Source: Rhodospirillales bacterium
GTDB taxonomy: Bacteria; Pseudomonadota; Alphaproteobacteria; Rhodospirillales; Defluviicoccaceae
Direction of reading: 5' to 3'
NCBI GenBank assembly: GCA_016712595.1
Contig: JADJQT010000001.1
Span: 1,485,501 to 1,549,500, forward strand
DNA: 64,000 nucleotides
Part shown: positions 43,124 through 52,170 of the stretch, piece after piece
Layout: the number at the start of each line of letters is the position of its first letter
Position numbering within the stretch: position 1 is the first letter of the stretch
Translations under genes and position numbers: made by a program
The notes under the pieces: model-generated
The model's input: only the letters and a program-made list of their open reading frames with translations
Database searches by the model: none
What the model was told of the DNA's origin: nothing

Positions 43124-45595
43124 TTAACTCGGCAGATCCGGCGTCGTTCGGCGCACGGTCCGGCTCGGCCCCTCAATTTTGTCCGCATCGACCTGTGGCG
43201 TTGCCGCGCCGCCCGTTGCCTGCCGTAATTTGCCCGTGGTGTCATCGCTGATGACGTCATCGGTCGCGGTTGTGGGGGCGGACGGAAGTGCTGCGGCCTC
43301 CGGCCGGTTGCCCGGGGGGGCGGGCGGCTGGCCGGGCTCCCCGGTCTCCGGCTGGTCCGGCGCCGACTGCGATGCAGGCGAGGCGGACAAGGCGGGATCG
43401 AGATGGACGAATGCGGGTGGGGCCTTGCCGCGTTTGTCGACGCCGAAGTAAATCGTCTGATGGGGAAAGGGAATTTCGATCCCGAGTTCGTCAAAGCGCT
43501 TTTTCATGCGCCGGTTGAATTCACGACCCACCGCCCATTGCTTGATCGGTCGTGTCTTGATGCGGGCCTTGACGATGACGGCCGAGTCGGCGAATTGATC
43601 GACGCCGAGGACTTCCAAGGGCTCAAGGATATCGGCAGCGAAGGTCTCTTCGGCGCGCAGTTCCTCGACGATTTGTCGGCACACCTCGGCGACTTCATCC
43701 GTGTCCTCGCGATAGGCGACGCCGATGTCGAGCAGGTAGTACGAAAAGTCCTTGGTCATGTTGGTGACGGTGTCGACCGTACTGAACGGTACGGTGTGGA
43801 CATTTCCGGATAGATCGCGCAGGCGGATCGACCGAATGGACATATCCTCGACGAGGCCGCCGATGCCGGCAACGGTGACGACGTCGCCAACGGCGAGCGC
43901 GTCTTCGATCAGCAAGAAAATGCCAGTGATCACGTCCTGGACCAATTTTTGCGCGCCGAAGCCGACCGCGAGGCCGAGCACCCCTGCGCCGGCGAGAAGC
44001 GGTGCGATGTCGATGCCGATTTCGGCCAGCGATATCAGCGTGACCATCACGGTCAGCACGATAAACAGCGCCTTGCGGAGCAGCGGCAAAAGGGTGCGGA
44101 CGCGGGCACTGCGCTGCACGGCCGTGCCGTCCCGGCCACTGATCGTCAGATAGTGTTCAATCGCGTTGCTTGCGATTTCCCAGACGAGGATGGCAAACGC
44201 GACAACGAGCAGAATATCGAACCCCGCGGTCATCGCCCGCTGGCTGAACGGCCGTTCCAGGGCGGCGAAGGCGCTGAAATTCCATGCCTCCAGAAGGCAC
44301 ACGATCGTGGCTGCGCAGACGATGAGGCGAATGAACGTGTGTGCAAGCGGAACGTAGTACAAAGCGCGGTTCCGCAGCGTGGAAGCCCCAGTCGGGTCCG
44401 TCGCCGCGGCATGCCTGAGGTGTTCGGCGAAATGACGCGTGGCGATGAGAGCCAGCCATGCGCCGACGGCGATGGCGATCGACCAAAGGGTCCCATGCAT
44501 CATAAAGGAAAACCCGCCTTGAATCTGGAAGGCGGCGACGATGAAAAAACCTGCGATGTAGGCGATCACCAGGATGTGCCAGATGGTGGAGAGGCCGTGG
44601 AGCAATTGCGCCGCGCCAAGTCGCTTGGAGGCTGCGCGGGCGTGGGCGTGCAGCCAATCCGCAACCGTTCGGCGGTATCGCAACACGAAAACGATCGCTA
44701 AGACCGTCAGAATCAACCCGAGGGCGACGAGCAGCGCCTGGGCGCCACGCTTCGGCATGCCGAACAGCACCGCGGCGCCGATCAGAAAGAAACCCGCGAC
44801 ACCGACGATGACGAACAGCCTGGACCAGCGACTTAAGGTTCGCGCGGCGGCATCCCCGATGGGCAGGAGCCGCAAGGACGGCGCGCTCGGCGCCAGCAGC
44901 ATGCGCGATCCGGTTATGAGCACACGCCCGATGACGTAGGCATTGACGAAGTTGAGACCGACTGCACGCACGTTGGTCGCGGGTTCGATTAAAGCGGAAA
45001 CCCCGTAACCGGCGGCAAAGAACGCGCACATGGGAAACAGATCGAGCAACGTGCGGGCAAGAATGGCCAAAGCACGCGCCATCCCCGGCCGCGCGCTCGA
45101 TCCGAGTTGATGCCGCTTTGGCGACAAAAGGCGCCAGACGACATATTCAGCGATCCACCCGGCGGCAAAGATTGATATGAACGCGAGAATTTGATCGATG
45201 CTTCTCGACCGCGCCTCTGGAGCGTTCCAAGTGGTATTGATCCAGCTCGTGAGCAGTGGCCAGTTGTTGAAGTAATTCGCGACGTCTGTTAAGGCTACAT
45301 GGGCTTCGTCGGCAATATCGGATACGAAGCTGAGAGCGCTCGCGTTGACGACATCTGCGGTTTGAAGCGGAGGTTCGGATTCTTTCGCCGCGATCAGCGC
45401 GTTGATCGTTGCCAACAACTCCTTGCGCTTGCCTTCATCTTCGATACTGCTTGCAAGCGCGCGCAGGTCTTTGGTGGATACGCCTTGCGGTTCATCCGGC
45501 GCGGCGGCGCCAGCCGGCGCGATCGTCATAAACAAAGCGATGAAAGCGCCTGCGATCAGCAGCAGGCGAGAACACGTCCATAGCGAAAATCGCAT
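43124..45595 (-). CDS. MscS family mechanosensitive channel with large N-terminal domain
   Basis: The 823-residue protein starts with a signal peptide (LLLIAGAFIALFMTIAPAGA), then a periplasmic part (about 30-120). About ten membrane segments follow, and the MscS core (about 530-740) has GLAVGFGAQKLVQDVITG on the pore-lining helix and GDVVTVAGIGGLVEDMSIRS in the beta domain. The last 80 residues are Pro- and Ala-rich. Such channels release solutes during osmotic downshock. The ATG at 45595 starts the signal peptide and has GGATGGAG upstream. A strong terminator follows its stop. Confidence 0.92.
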   Translation of the reverse strand: MRFSLWTCSRLLLIAGAFIALFMTIAPAGAAAPDEPQGVSTKDLRALASSIEDEGKRKELLATINALIAAKESEPPLQTADVVNASALSFVSDIADEAHVALTDVANYFNNWPLLTSWINTTWNAPEARSRSIDQILAFISIFAAGWIAEYVVWRLLSPKRHQLGSSARPGMARALAILARTLLDLFPMCAFFAAGYGVSALIEPATNVRAVGLNFVNAYVIGRVLITGSRMLLAPSAPSLRLLPIGDAAARTLSRWSRLFVIVGVAGFFLIGAAVLFGMPKRGAQALLVALGLILTVLAIVFVLRYRRTVADWLHAHARAASKRLGAAQLLHGLSTIWHILVIAYIAGFFIVAAFQIQGGFSFMMHGTLWSIAIAVGAWLALIATRHFAEHLRHAAATDPTGASTLRNRALYYVPLAHTFIRLIVCAATIVCLLEAWNFSAFAALERPFSQRAMTAGFDILLVVAFAILVWEIASNAIEHYLTISGRDGTAVQRSARVRTLLPLLRKALFIVLTVMVTLISLAEIGIDIAPLLAGAGVLGLAVGFGAQKLVQDVITGIFLLIEDALAVGDVVTVAGIGGLVEDMSIRSIRLRDLSGNVHTVPFSTVDTVTNMTKDFSYYLLDIGVAYREDTDEVAEVCRQIVEELRAEETFAADILEPLEVLGVDQFADSAVIVKARIKTRPIKQWAVGREFNRRMKKRFDELGIEIPFPHQTIYFGVDKRGKAPPAFVHLDPALSASPASQSAPDQPETGEPGQPPAPPGNRPEAAALPSAPTTATDDVISDDTTGKLRQATGGAATPQVDADKIEGPSRTVRRTTPDLPS

Positions 45596-45699
45596 GACTC
45601 CATCCGAAGTTGCCAATTAGATTTGGTCTCGGGTCAGGAAGCGAAAGGCTGACATGAGGGGCCGGCCACACAGTGCTTCCGCTCATATAGCGAGGAAGA

Positions 45700-46050
45700 A
45701 TGCCAAGCGTGTCCGCAACGATCTACCATAATCCGCGCTGCTCGAAATCCCGCGCCACGCTGACGCTGCTGCGCGAGCGCGGCATCGAACCGCGCATCGT
45801 CGCGTATCTGACTAATCCGCCTGAGCGTGACAAGTTCCGCCAGATCCTGATGATGCTCGGCATGCGGCCGCGCGAGCTTCTGCGCAAAGCGGAAGCGAAA
45901 GCGGCGGGATTGGACGATTCCGCGCTCGACGACGAGGCGTTGATCGAAGGGATGCTCGCTCATCCGGAGGTCATCGAGCGTCCGATCGTCGTCATCAATG
46001 GCGCGGCACGTCTCGGGCGCCCGCCGGAACGGGTTCTGGAAATTCTCTAA
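45700..46050 (+). CDS. arsC: ArsC family reductase (glutaredoxin-coupled type)
   Basis: The 116-residue protein starts with IYHNPRCSKSRATL, which carries the reactive Cys14 of the ArsC family, and ends with RPIVVINGAARLGRPPE, which supplies the basic residues for arsenate. It would reduce arsenate to arsenite with glutaredoxin and glutathione. Because no ars regulator or efflux gene is adjacent, it could also be a Spx- or YffB-like relative with another role. Confidence 0.85.
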   Translation: MPSVSATIYHNPRCSKSRATLTLLRERGIEPRIVAYLTNPPERDKFRQILMMLGMRPRELLRKAEAKAAGLDDSALDDEALIEGMLAHPEVIERPIVVINGAARLGRPPERVLEIL

Positions 46051-46068
46051 ATAGCAACGTCATCGGAA

Positions 46069-46095
46069 GCGGGCCGGCTCAAGCGCAAGGCCCGC
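46069..46095. terminator. Hairpin between convergent genes
   Basis: GCGGGCC (46069-46075) and GGCCCGC (46089-46095) form a perfect 7-bp stem with a 13-base loop between the arsC gene and the minus-strand secreted protein gene. There is no T run in either direction. Confidence 0.45.
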
Positions 46096-46125
46096 CGATC
46101 GATAGACCTGCCGATCGATAGACCT
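46094..46125. repeat. Perfect 16-bp tandem repeat
   Basis: GCCGATCGATAGACCT occurs twice in a row (46094-46109 and 46110-46125). The second copy reaches the stop codon of the minus-strand gene that ends at 46124. It is probably a slippage product. Confidence 0.8.
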
Positions 46126-46558
46126 AAGGAGAAGGGGTCTTGTCGAACGCGACGTAGACCCGGCAGGTGGAAAGACCGTCATCGGCAAAATGGTAGGTCG
46201 CGTGATCAACGCCCTGCCGGTCTGGATCGCGCAGATTCCAGCCTTTCTTGGCGATGCCGGTGATGCCGTCTCCGACGTTGCCGAGATAGGCGATGAAACG
46301 TCGCTGGTCGACAATCTGATTGAACCGATGCTTGCGGCATGCAGCGCTCAGCGCTGGGTTGACATCACCCACGCGCCAGTGCGGGCTCTGCGAGGTGGCA
46401 TAACGGTCAGCGGCCAGCGCTACCTCTGCGCCGATCAAGCCCATGCACACGGCGGCGGCCGTAAGCTGAGTGATGAGCCGTGCGCGCCGCCGGCGGATGC
46501 TCTGCGCGTTCTGCCGGAGGGATGACGGTCGACTTCGCTCATGACCGAACACAGGCAT
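46124..46558 (-). CDS. Secreted small hypothetical protein
   Basis: This 144-residue protein has a basic N-terminus (residues 1-28 with RRRRAR), a hydrophobic signal (about 29-50, ending ALAA) and a mature part with two cysteines near 74 and 132. I do not recognise the family. The ATG at 46558 has GGAG 5 bases upstream, while the same frame further upstream only shadows the convergent region. It is divergent from the UbiB-like gene. Confidence 0.6.
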   Translation of the reverse strand: MPVFGHERSRPSSLRQNAQSIRRRRARLITQLTAAAVCMGLIGAEVALAADRYATSQSPHWRVGDVNPALSAACRKHRFNQIVDQRRFIAYLGNVGDGITGIAKKGWNLRDPDRQGVDHATYHFADDGLSTCRVYVAFDKTPSP

Positions 46559-46860
46559 CTGATCTCCGCATTCTTGACGCATCAAGATAGGCCCAAGCAG
46601 AGCGTGCCGCTGTGACGGCGGGCGACGCGCCGCGCTTTTAAAGCGTTCGCCACCATTCGCCGTGCCCAGTTTTGGTGACGGCAGGCTTTCGTGTCCGCTG
46701 GTTTCGAAAGGGCGCGCTTTGCCGGCGTTGGAGCGTGCCCTATAGTCTTGCCAGGGGCGGACGCGCCGCAGGACCGGGTCGCGCCGCCGAACGGGGCCGC
46801 GCAACCGGGCAGTTTTCGAGTCAGCGGCGAGCGAAAGCCAACAGACGATAGGAACGGGCT
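46559..46860. other. Divergent intergenic region, 302 bp
   Basis: This region separates the secreted protein gene (minus) and the UbiB-like gene (plus). A possible sigma-70 promoter for the latter lies at 46719-46746. GATAGGAACGGG, the ribosome binding site, precedes the GTG at 46861. No gene is supported. Confidence 0.5.
46719..46746 (+). promoter_or_regulatory. Possible sigma-70 promoter for the UbiB-like gene
   Basis: TTGCCG at 46719-46724 and TATAGT at 46741-46746 are separated by 16 bases. The -10 matches the consensus at five of six positions and the -35 at four of six. The site lies 115 bp before the GTG start. Confidence 0.35.
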
Positions 46861-48357
46861 GTGACGGATTGGGATGAGTTCCGCGAGTCGGTCGACTTCG
46901 GCGCGCTTGTGCCACCGGCATTTGCGCGCTTTCGGCCGGCGATCGTCGACGGTTTGGCGTATTTTCTCGAGCATCTCGACTCCGGCCGCGCCTTCGAAAT
47001 CCTGTGTGAGCAAGCGATGCTGCCGGCCTCGGCCAGCATCGAACAGCGGCTTGTGGCGATCGCCCGGCACTGTCCCGTGCTGCACAAGCTGGGGCAGGTG
47101 CTGGCGCGAGACCGGCGCTTGCCGAGCGAATTCCGTCGGCTCCTGCAGGACCTGGAAACAATGCCGGCTGATCTCGGTATCGACGATGCGCGCCGGATGA
47201 TTGAAGCGGAAATCGGGCCGCTCGCAGCGCAGGGGCTTTCGATCGACGAGCCACCGCTGGCGGAAGCGAGCGTGGCCGTCGTTGTGCCGTTCTCGGTCTC
47301 GCCACCGCCTGAGGGAGGGCCGGATCGTCGCGGCGTGTTCAAGCTGCTAAAGGACGGGATCGAGGCAAAACTAAACGAGGAGTTGGCGCTGCTGCGGCAG
47401 ATCAGCGTGCTGCTCGACGAACGATGCGAAGCCTACGGTCTGCCGCGCATCGACTATGAGGGCACGTTCGAGGAAGTCAGCGCGCTGCTTGCGCGGGAGG
47501 TCCGCCTCGATCGCGAGCAGGCGCACATGGCGATTGCCCGCGAGACGTTCGCCGATATGCCGTCGATCGTCATCCCGGAGGTCTATCCGTTCTCGACACC
47601 GCGCCTGACGGCGATGCAGCGTATCGACGGTCGCAAGGTGACCGAGGCGAAGCCGGCATCGGTGCGCGCGCGCCGCAAGCTGGCGAGCCTCGTGTTCCGC
47701 GCGCTGGTTGTCCATCCCATCTGGTCGACTGGCGAGTCGAGCCTGTTCCATGCCGATCCGCACGCCGGCAACCTGTTCAGCACCGATGACGGCCGGCTGG
47801 CGATCCTCGACTGGAGCCTCGTCGGACGTTTGACCAAGAGCGACAGAGTATGCCTGACCCAGATTCTGGTGGGAGCGCTCACCCTCGATTCGCAACGCAT
47901 CCGCCAGTCCGTCAGCGACCTCGCCGGCGGCCGTTGCGATGAAGGTGCGTTGTGCGCCCTGGTCGACAATCAGGTCGGACGCTTAAGTCAGGGCGCCTGG
48001 CCGGGCCTGACCTGGGCGATGGATCTGCTGGACGACGCGGTCACCCAGGCGCGATGCCGATTCGGCGGAGACCTGGTGATTTTCCGCAAGGCCCTGCAAA
48101 CATTGGACGGGGTCGTCGCCGACATTTCCGAGGACTGTCACCCCGATCGCATCTTGACGATCGACTTGCTGCGCCATTTGACGGCGGAGGTGGGCTTGCG
48201 TGCGTGGGCGCTGCCGTTCTCGCGCAATTTCGCGACGCATTTCTCCAATCTTGACCTCGCCCAGCTGATCGCCTCGGCGCCCCTGATCGGAACGCGGCAG
48301 TGGTTCGGCGTGCAAGCGCGGCTCCTTGCCGGCTGGCACAACCGCTCGGCGGCTTAG
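46861..48357 (+). CDS. Divergent UbiB/ABC1-family kinase-like protein
   Basis: The 498-residue protein keeps hallmarks of the ABC1/ADCK family: a KxGQ-type helix (LHKLGQVLARDRRLP, about residues 74-88), the kinase-fold lysine in FKLLKDG and the catalytic loop FHADPHAGNLF with DW downstream (about 297-325). The usual Ala-rich loop followed by QVH is replaced by EASVAVVVPFS, so nucleotide handling may differ. UbiB proteins support ubiquinone synthesis. The start is a GTG with TAGGAACGGG upstream. Confidence 0.78.
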   Translation: MTDWDEFRESVDFGALVPPAFARFRPAIVDGLAYFLEHLDSGRAFEILCEQAMLPASASIEQRLVAIARHCPVLHKLGQVLARDRRLPSEFRRLLQDLETMPADLGIDDARRMIEAEIGPLAAQGLSIDEPPLAEASVAVVVPFSVSPPPEGGPDRRGVFKLLKDGIEAKLNEELALLRQISVLLDERCEAYGLPRIDYEGTFEEVSALLAREVRLDREQAHMAIARETFADMPSIVIPEVYPFSTPRLTAMQRIDGRKVTEAKPASVRARRKLASLVFRALVVHPIWSTGESSLFHADPHAGNLFSTDDGRLAILDWSLVGRLTKSDRVCLTQILVGALTLDSQRIRQSVSDLAGGRCDEGALCALVDNQVGRLSQGAWPGLTWAMDLLDDAVTQARCRFGGDLVIFRKALQTLDGVVADISEDCHPDRILTIDLLRHLTAEVGLRAWALPFSRNFATHFSNLDLAQLIASAPLIGTRQWFGVQARLLAGWHNRSAA

Positions 48358-48376
48358 TGCTCGCCGGTGCGCGAAA

Positions 48377-48721
48377 TCACTCGTCGCGTGCCGGGTCCAG
48401 GCGTTCGGGAGCGGCGGGCTCCGTCGCTGGCTTCGAGGTTCCAACGGTCGCCGATGTCGCTAGGTCGAGGACAAAACCACCGTGTTCCGAGGACGGTGTT
48501 AGCGCGCTCGCCGGCACGATGTAACGTTCGCGGCGCAAACCCAGCAAGCGCGTGCGCGTGAGGATGACGTAGGTGATCGTCTGAGATCGGCGGCTGACGA
48601 CAGCGCTGCCCAGCGCTCCCAGCTTCGTTCCGGAAGGCGAGAAGACGGCGACACCGGTCAGGCTATCGATCTCGGCGAGATATAGCTGCTCGTCGATAAA
48701 CCCCTCATCGTCGCCGCGCAT
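48377..48721 (-). CDS. PRC-barrel domain protein
   Basis: The 114-residue protein has a beta-rich PRC-barrel-like core (about residues 15-70): SLTGVAVFSPSGTKLGA, then SRRSQTITYVIL and YIVPASAL. An Ala/Pro/Thr-rich tail follows. PRC-barrel domains occur in photosynthetic reaction centres and in RimM, and as single-domain proteins of unknown role. ATG at 48721 has GGAG upstream. Confidence 0.75.
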   Translation of the reverse strand: MRGDDEGFIDEQLYLAEIDSLTGVAVFSPSGTKLGALGSAVVSRRSQTITYVILTRTRLLGLRRERYIVPASALTPSSEHGGFVLDLATSATVGTSKPATEPAAPERLDPARDE

Positions 48722-48800
48722 CTTCGTCTCCAGCCAACAACCATCATAGTGTACGCGCGTTGTGTTAACGAGAATGTGGGATTGTCATAAGGAATCATTA

Positions 48801-49871
48801 TTATTCGCACTGTCCGCGATAGCGGAGCAGGTGATCAGCAAGAACCAGCGCCATCATTGCTTCGGCGACCGGAACGCCGCGGATGGCAACGCACGGATCA
48901 TGCCGGCCCTTGGTGACGATCTCGGCGTTGGTGCCGCTGAGACTCACCGTCTGCTGGGACGACGACAGCGAACTCGTCGGCTTGATCGCGAGGCGGGCGA
49001 TGATGTCCTCGCCGCAGGAGATGCCGCCGAGAATGCCGCCGGCGTTGTTGGAGAGGAAGACGGGATGATCGCCGTCCATCCGCATGGCATCGTTGTGCGC
49101 GCGACCCGACATCGCCACGGCGGCGAAACCAGCGCCGATTTCCACGCCCTTGACCGCCGGTATGCTCATCAGCGCCTTGGCGAGATCGGCATCGAGGCGG
49201 TCGAACACCGGCTCCCCCAGCCCGGCGGGCACGCCGCTCGCCACCACCTCGACGATGCCGCCAGCGGACGAGCCGTCCTTGCGCACCGCATCGAGAAAGC
49301 CGGCCCAGCGTTCGGCCATCGCCTTATCCGGGCACCAGAAGGGATTGTGCTCGACCTCATCCCAATCCCAGCGGTCGCGTTCGATGGCATGTGGGCCGAC
49401 TTGAATCAGTGCGCCGCGAATGCGCACGCCGTCACCCAACACCCGCCGGGCGATGGCGCCCGCCGCGACCCGTACCGCGGTTTCCCGTGCGCTTGATCGG
49501 CCACCGCCCCGGTAATCGCGAATGCCGTATTTTGCCTGGTAGGTAAAATCGGCGTGGCCAGGGCGGAACAGATCCTTAATCGCCGAATAGTCCTTCGAGC
49601 GCGCGTCTTCGTTGACGATCAGAAGACCGATCGGTGTGCCGGTAGTACGGCCCTCGAAAACGCCGGAGAGGATCTGCACCCGGTCGGACTCGCGCCGCTG
49701 GGTGGTGAAACGTGACTGACCGGGCCGGCGGCGATCGAGCCACCACTGGATGTCCGCTTCGACGAGCGGCAGGCGCGGGGGGACGCCGTCGAGGATGCCG
49801 CCGATCGCAGGACCGTGACTTTCGCCGAACGTCGTAAGGCGGAATTGCTGGCCGAAGCTGCTACCCGGCAT
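48801..49871 (-). CDS. aroC: Chorismate synthase
   Basis: This FMN-dependent enzyme makes chorismate from EPSP in the shikimate pathway. The 356-residue protein has FGESHGPAIGGILDG (residues about 12-26) at the start, the RPGQSR motif, SARETAVRVAAGAIA, and the ending RHDPCVAIRGVPV. The ATG at 49871 gives the family start. It overlaps the last 11 bases of fabI on the same strand, so the two are probably translationally coupled. Confidence 0.97.
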   Translation of the reverse strand: MPGSSFGQQFRLTTFGESHGPAIGGILDGVPPRLPLVEADIQWWLDRRRPGQSRFTTQRRESDRVQILSGVFEGRTTGTPIGLLIVNEDARSKDYSAIKDLFRPGHADFTYQAKYGIRDYRGGGRSSARETAVRVAAGAIARRVLGDGVRIRGALIQVGPHAIERDRWDWDEVEHNPFWCPDKAMAERWAGFLDAVRKDGSSAGGIVEVVASGVPAGLGEPVFDRLDADLAKALMSIPAVKGVEIGAGFAAVAMSGRAHNDAMRMDGDHPVFLSNNAGGILGGISCGEDIIARLAIKPTSSLSSSQQTVSLSGTNAEIVTKGRHDPCVAIRGVPVAEAMMALVLADHLLRYRGQCE

Positions 49872-50715
49872 CAGGACGGCTGGGCGCGAACGAGGCCAAC
49901 ATATCGCGAATCGGCTCCGCGGCATCCGGCGCCAGCATGCCGACGACGTTGAAACCGCAATCGACGTAATGGGTCTCAGCGGTCACGCCGGTGGCCAGGT
50001 CGCTTAGAAGGTAGAGGCCGGAGTTACCGACCTCATCGAGCGTGACATTGCGCCGCAACGGCGCGTTGTGCTGATTCCATCTCAGGATATAGCGGAAGTC
50101 GCCGATGCCGGAGGCCGCGAGTGTCTTGATCGGCCCGGCCGAAAGGGCGTTGACGCGAATCTTCTGCCGTCCGAGATCTTCCGCGAGGTAACGCACGCTG
50201 GCTTCGAGCCCGGCCTTGGCGACGCCCATGACGTTGTAATGCGGCATGACCCGCTCCGAACCCATGTAGGTGAGGGTGAGCAGGCTGCCGCCGCGCGGCA
50301 TCAGCCGCTGCGCGCGCTGACAGACCGCAGTGAACGAGAAGCAGGAGATCAGCATCGTCTGAGTGAAATTCTCCGCCGTCGTATCGACATAGCGGCCCTT
50401 GAGCTGTTCCTTGTCCGAATAGGCGATGGCATGGACAACGAAATCGAGTTCACCCCAACGCTCGCCAAGCGCAGCGAATACAGCGTCGACGCTGTCCGCA
50501 TCGGCGACATCGCAGGGCAACAGCGTATCGCAGCCGATCTGCTCCGCAAGCGGGCCGACGCGCTTTTTCAGCGCCTCGCCCTGATAGGTCAACGCCACCT
50601 CGCCCCCGTGGGCATGTACCGACCGGGCGATCGCCCACGCGATCGAACGGTCGTTGGCGACGCCCATGATCAGGCCCTTTTTGCCGGCCATCAGCCGTGC
50701 GTTCGTCGCGGTCAT
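49861..50715 (-). CDS. fabI: Enoyl-[acyl-carrier-protein] reductase (NADH)
   Basis: FabI performs the last step of each fatty-acid elongation round. The 284-residue protein has GVANDRSIAWAIA at the NAD site, HAIAYSDKEQLKG, YMGSERVMPHYNVMGVAKAG with the Tyr and Lys of the active site, and SAGPIKTLAASGI. The ATG at 50715 has GGA 6 bases upstream; a TTG at 50721 is the other option. It is upstream of and overlaps aroC. Confidence 0.97.
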   Translation of the reverse strand: MTATNARLMAGKKGLIMGVANDRSIAWAIARSVHAHGGEVALTYQGEALKKRVGPLAEQIGCDTLLPCDVADADSVDAVFAALGERWGELDFVVHAIAYSDKEQLKGRYVDTTAENFTQTMLISCFSFTAVCQRAQRLMPRGGSLLTLTYMGSERVMPHYNVMGVAKAGLEASVRYLAEDLGRQKIRVNALSAGPIKTLAASGIGDFRYILRWNQHNAPLRRNVTLDEVGNSGLYLLSDLATGVTAETHYVDCGFNVVGMLAPDAAEPIRDMLASFAPSRPDAG

Positions 50716-50902
50716 CGTCAATCCATTCTCGAATTCGTCGAAATCGATACCGTCGCCGACGGCTCCAAGCCGACCGCATCGATGAAACGATGTGATAATT
50801 CCGATGATCCCAGGCCATAACGGAAGCGCGGCGGCACGTCAATCGCTTCACGCGCGGATGCCGGCACGCTGCACCCGCCGACGGGCGCCCGGCTTCTCGT
50901 AC

Positions 50903-52096
50903 TCAGCTTCCTGGCGTGCTCGCTGTCTGGCCCCCACCTTGGGCGCCGGCGGCGAATCCGCCGAGGCATTCGTTGGGCAGGCGAATTAAGCCCCAGATCT
51001 TGTTCAGCGCCGGATCGGCGATGGCGGCGGCTTCCTGCGCCTTGCCGGCATCGGCGTTCATTTCGGCGGCTTCGCGGGTCACCTGTGCTGCTTCCGTTCC
51101 GCCTTGCTTTGTCGCCGCCTGCTGCTTGTCGCTGGCGACGATCGATGTGGCCGCCGCTTCGTTGCGCAGCCGGCGTGTCTGTGCCCGCGCCAAGGTGACG
51201 TTTTCGGCCAAGGTGGTGAGGAACGGCGCGACCGCGCCGCCGGCGGCCTTCGTCGCCTTATCAGGATCGACCTCGGCGGCGTCGAGCTGATCCTGGACCG
51301 CGAGGTCGATGGCCATCAGCGCGGCATCGAGAAGCTGGGCACGCTCGCCGTCGGTCTTTGACGGGCTGACCGAATCGGCAAGATCGGCGACGCTGGCCGC
51401 GAGCCCGCCAATCGTTTCATCGATCGCGCTCTCCCGCCGAACCACCGCCGCCTCGCGCTGGCCGGATGATCCGCTCGTTGCTATTTCACTGCGGATTTTA
51501 TCGAGGTCGGCTTTGAGCCGGATGAGGTCGGACTCGTAGCTCGTACGGCGGGGCGCTGAAGCGAGCATCAGCGCGCCCTCGGTTTTCTTCTCGTCCGATC
51601 CGGTCGTTTGCAGGTCACCGCCCGCCGGTCCCGCTCCTGTGGCAACGCCCACCTTTGGCGGCTCCACGACACCAGCCACGCCGGTCTCGCCCAGTGACAG
51701 CGCGAGGACCGAGCAACTGATCGCCTTCTGGCCGCTGGCGTAGGCTTTCTGCCGGGAATCGAAGGGTAGGAGCGCGCGCAGCCCGCCGATGCCAGCCCCG
51801 GCGAGCCCCACGCCCAGCAGCGCATTGTTCGGTGCCTGGAACAGCGCGAGGCCGAGCCCAGCGACCACAAGACCATAGAGGGTCACGCCGGTGGCAAGTG
51901 CGTAAAGCCGCATCTCGGAGCGGCCATCGGCGTAGGTGGTGAACAGATCATTCGAACGCGCCACCGCAGCGTTGAACTGCTTTTGCTCCGGATCGCTGCC
52001 GGGCCTCGGCGGAAAGTATTTCGGATCAATGACGCTGCAGCCGCTCAAGACTACCGCGGTCGACATCGCTACGAATTTTCTCGTCCCAGTTCGCAT
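50903..52096 (-). CDS. Lipoprotein with hydrophobic segments and coiled coil, unknown function
   Basis: The 397-residue protein has a lipoprotein signal with lipobox VLSGC (Cys20). A hydrophobic region follows (about residues 67-105, ATGVTLYGLVVAGLGLALF and a Gly-rich run), then a long charged helical part likely to form coiled coil (about 185-350) and a Gly/Thr-rich tail. ATG at 52096 has GGGGGGAAAG upstream; longer reading belongs to the shadow of the next gene. It lies 74 bp after the multi-domain hydrolase gene on the same strand, so it may be the partner of that protein. I know no family for it. Confidence 0.7.
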   Translation of the reverse strand: MRTGTRKFVAMSTAVVLSGCSVIDPKYFPPRPGSDPEQKQFNAAVARSNDLFTTYADGRSEMRLYALATGVTLYGLVVAGLGLALFQAPNNALLGVGLAGAGIGGLRALLPFDSRQKAYASGQKAISCSVLALSLGETGVAGVVEPPKVGVATGAGPAGGDLQTTGSDEKKTEGALMLASAPRRTSYESDLIRLKADLDKIRSEIATSGSSGQREAAVVRRESAIDETIGGLAASVADLADSVSPSKTDGERAQLLDAALMAIDLAVQDQLDAAEVDPDKATKAAGGAVAPFLTTLAENVTLARAQTRRLRNEAAATSIVASDKQQAATKQGGTEAAQVTREAAEMNADAGKAQEAAAIADPALNKIWGLIRLPNECLGGFAAGAQGGGQTASTPGS

Positions 52097-52170
52097 CTTT
52101 CCCCCCGGATTTATTTGATGCGTTGCATTGCGAGTAGCTCGCATCGGTAAGCGACGATGAGTTGGTCCCG

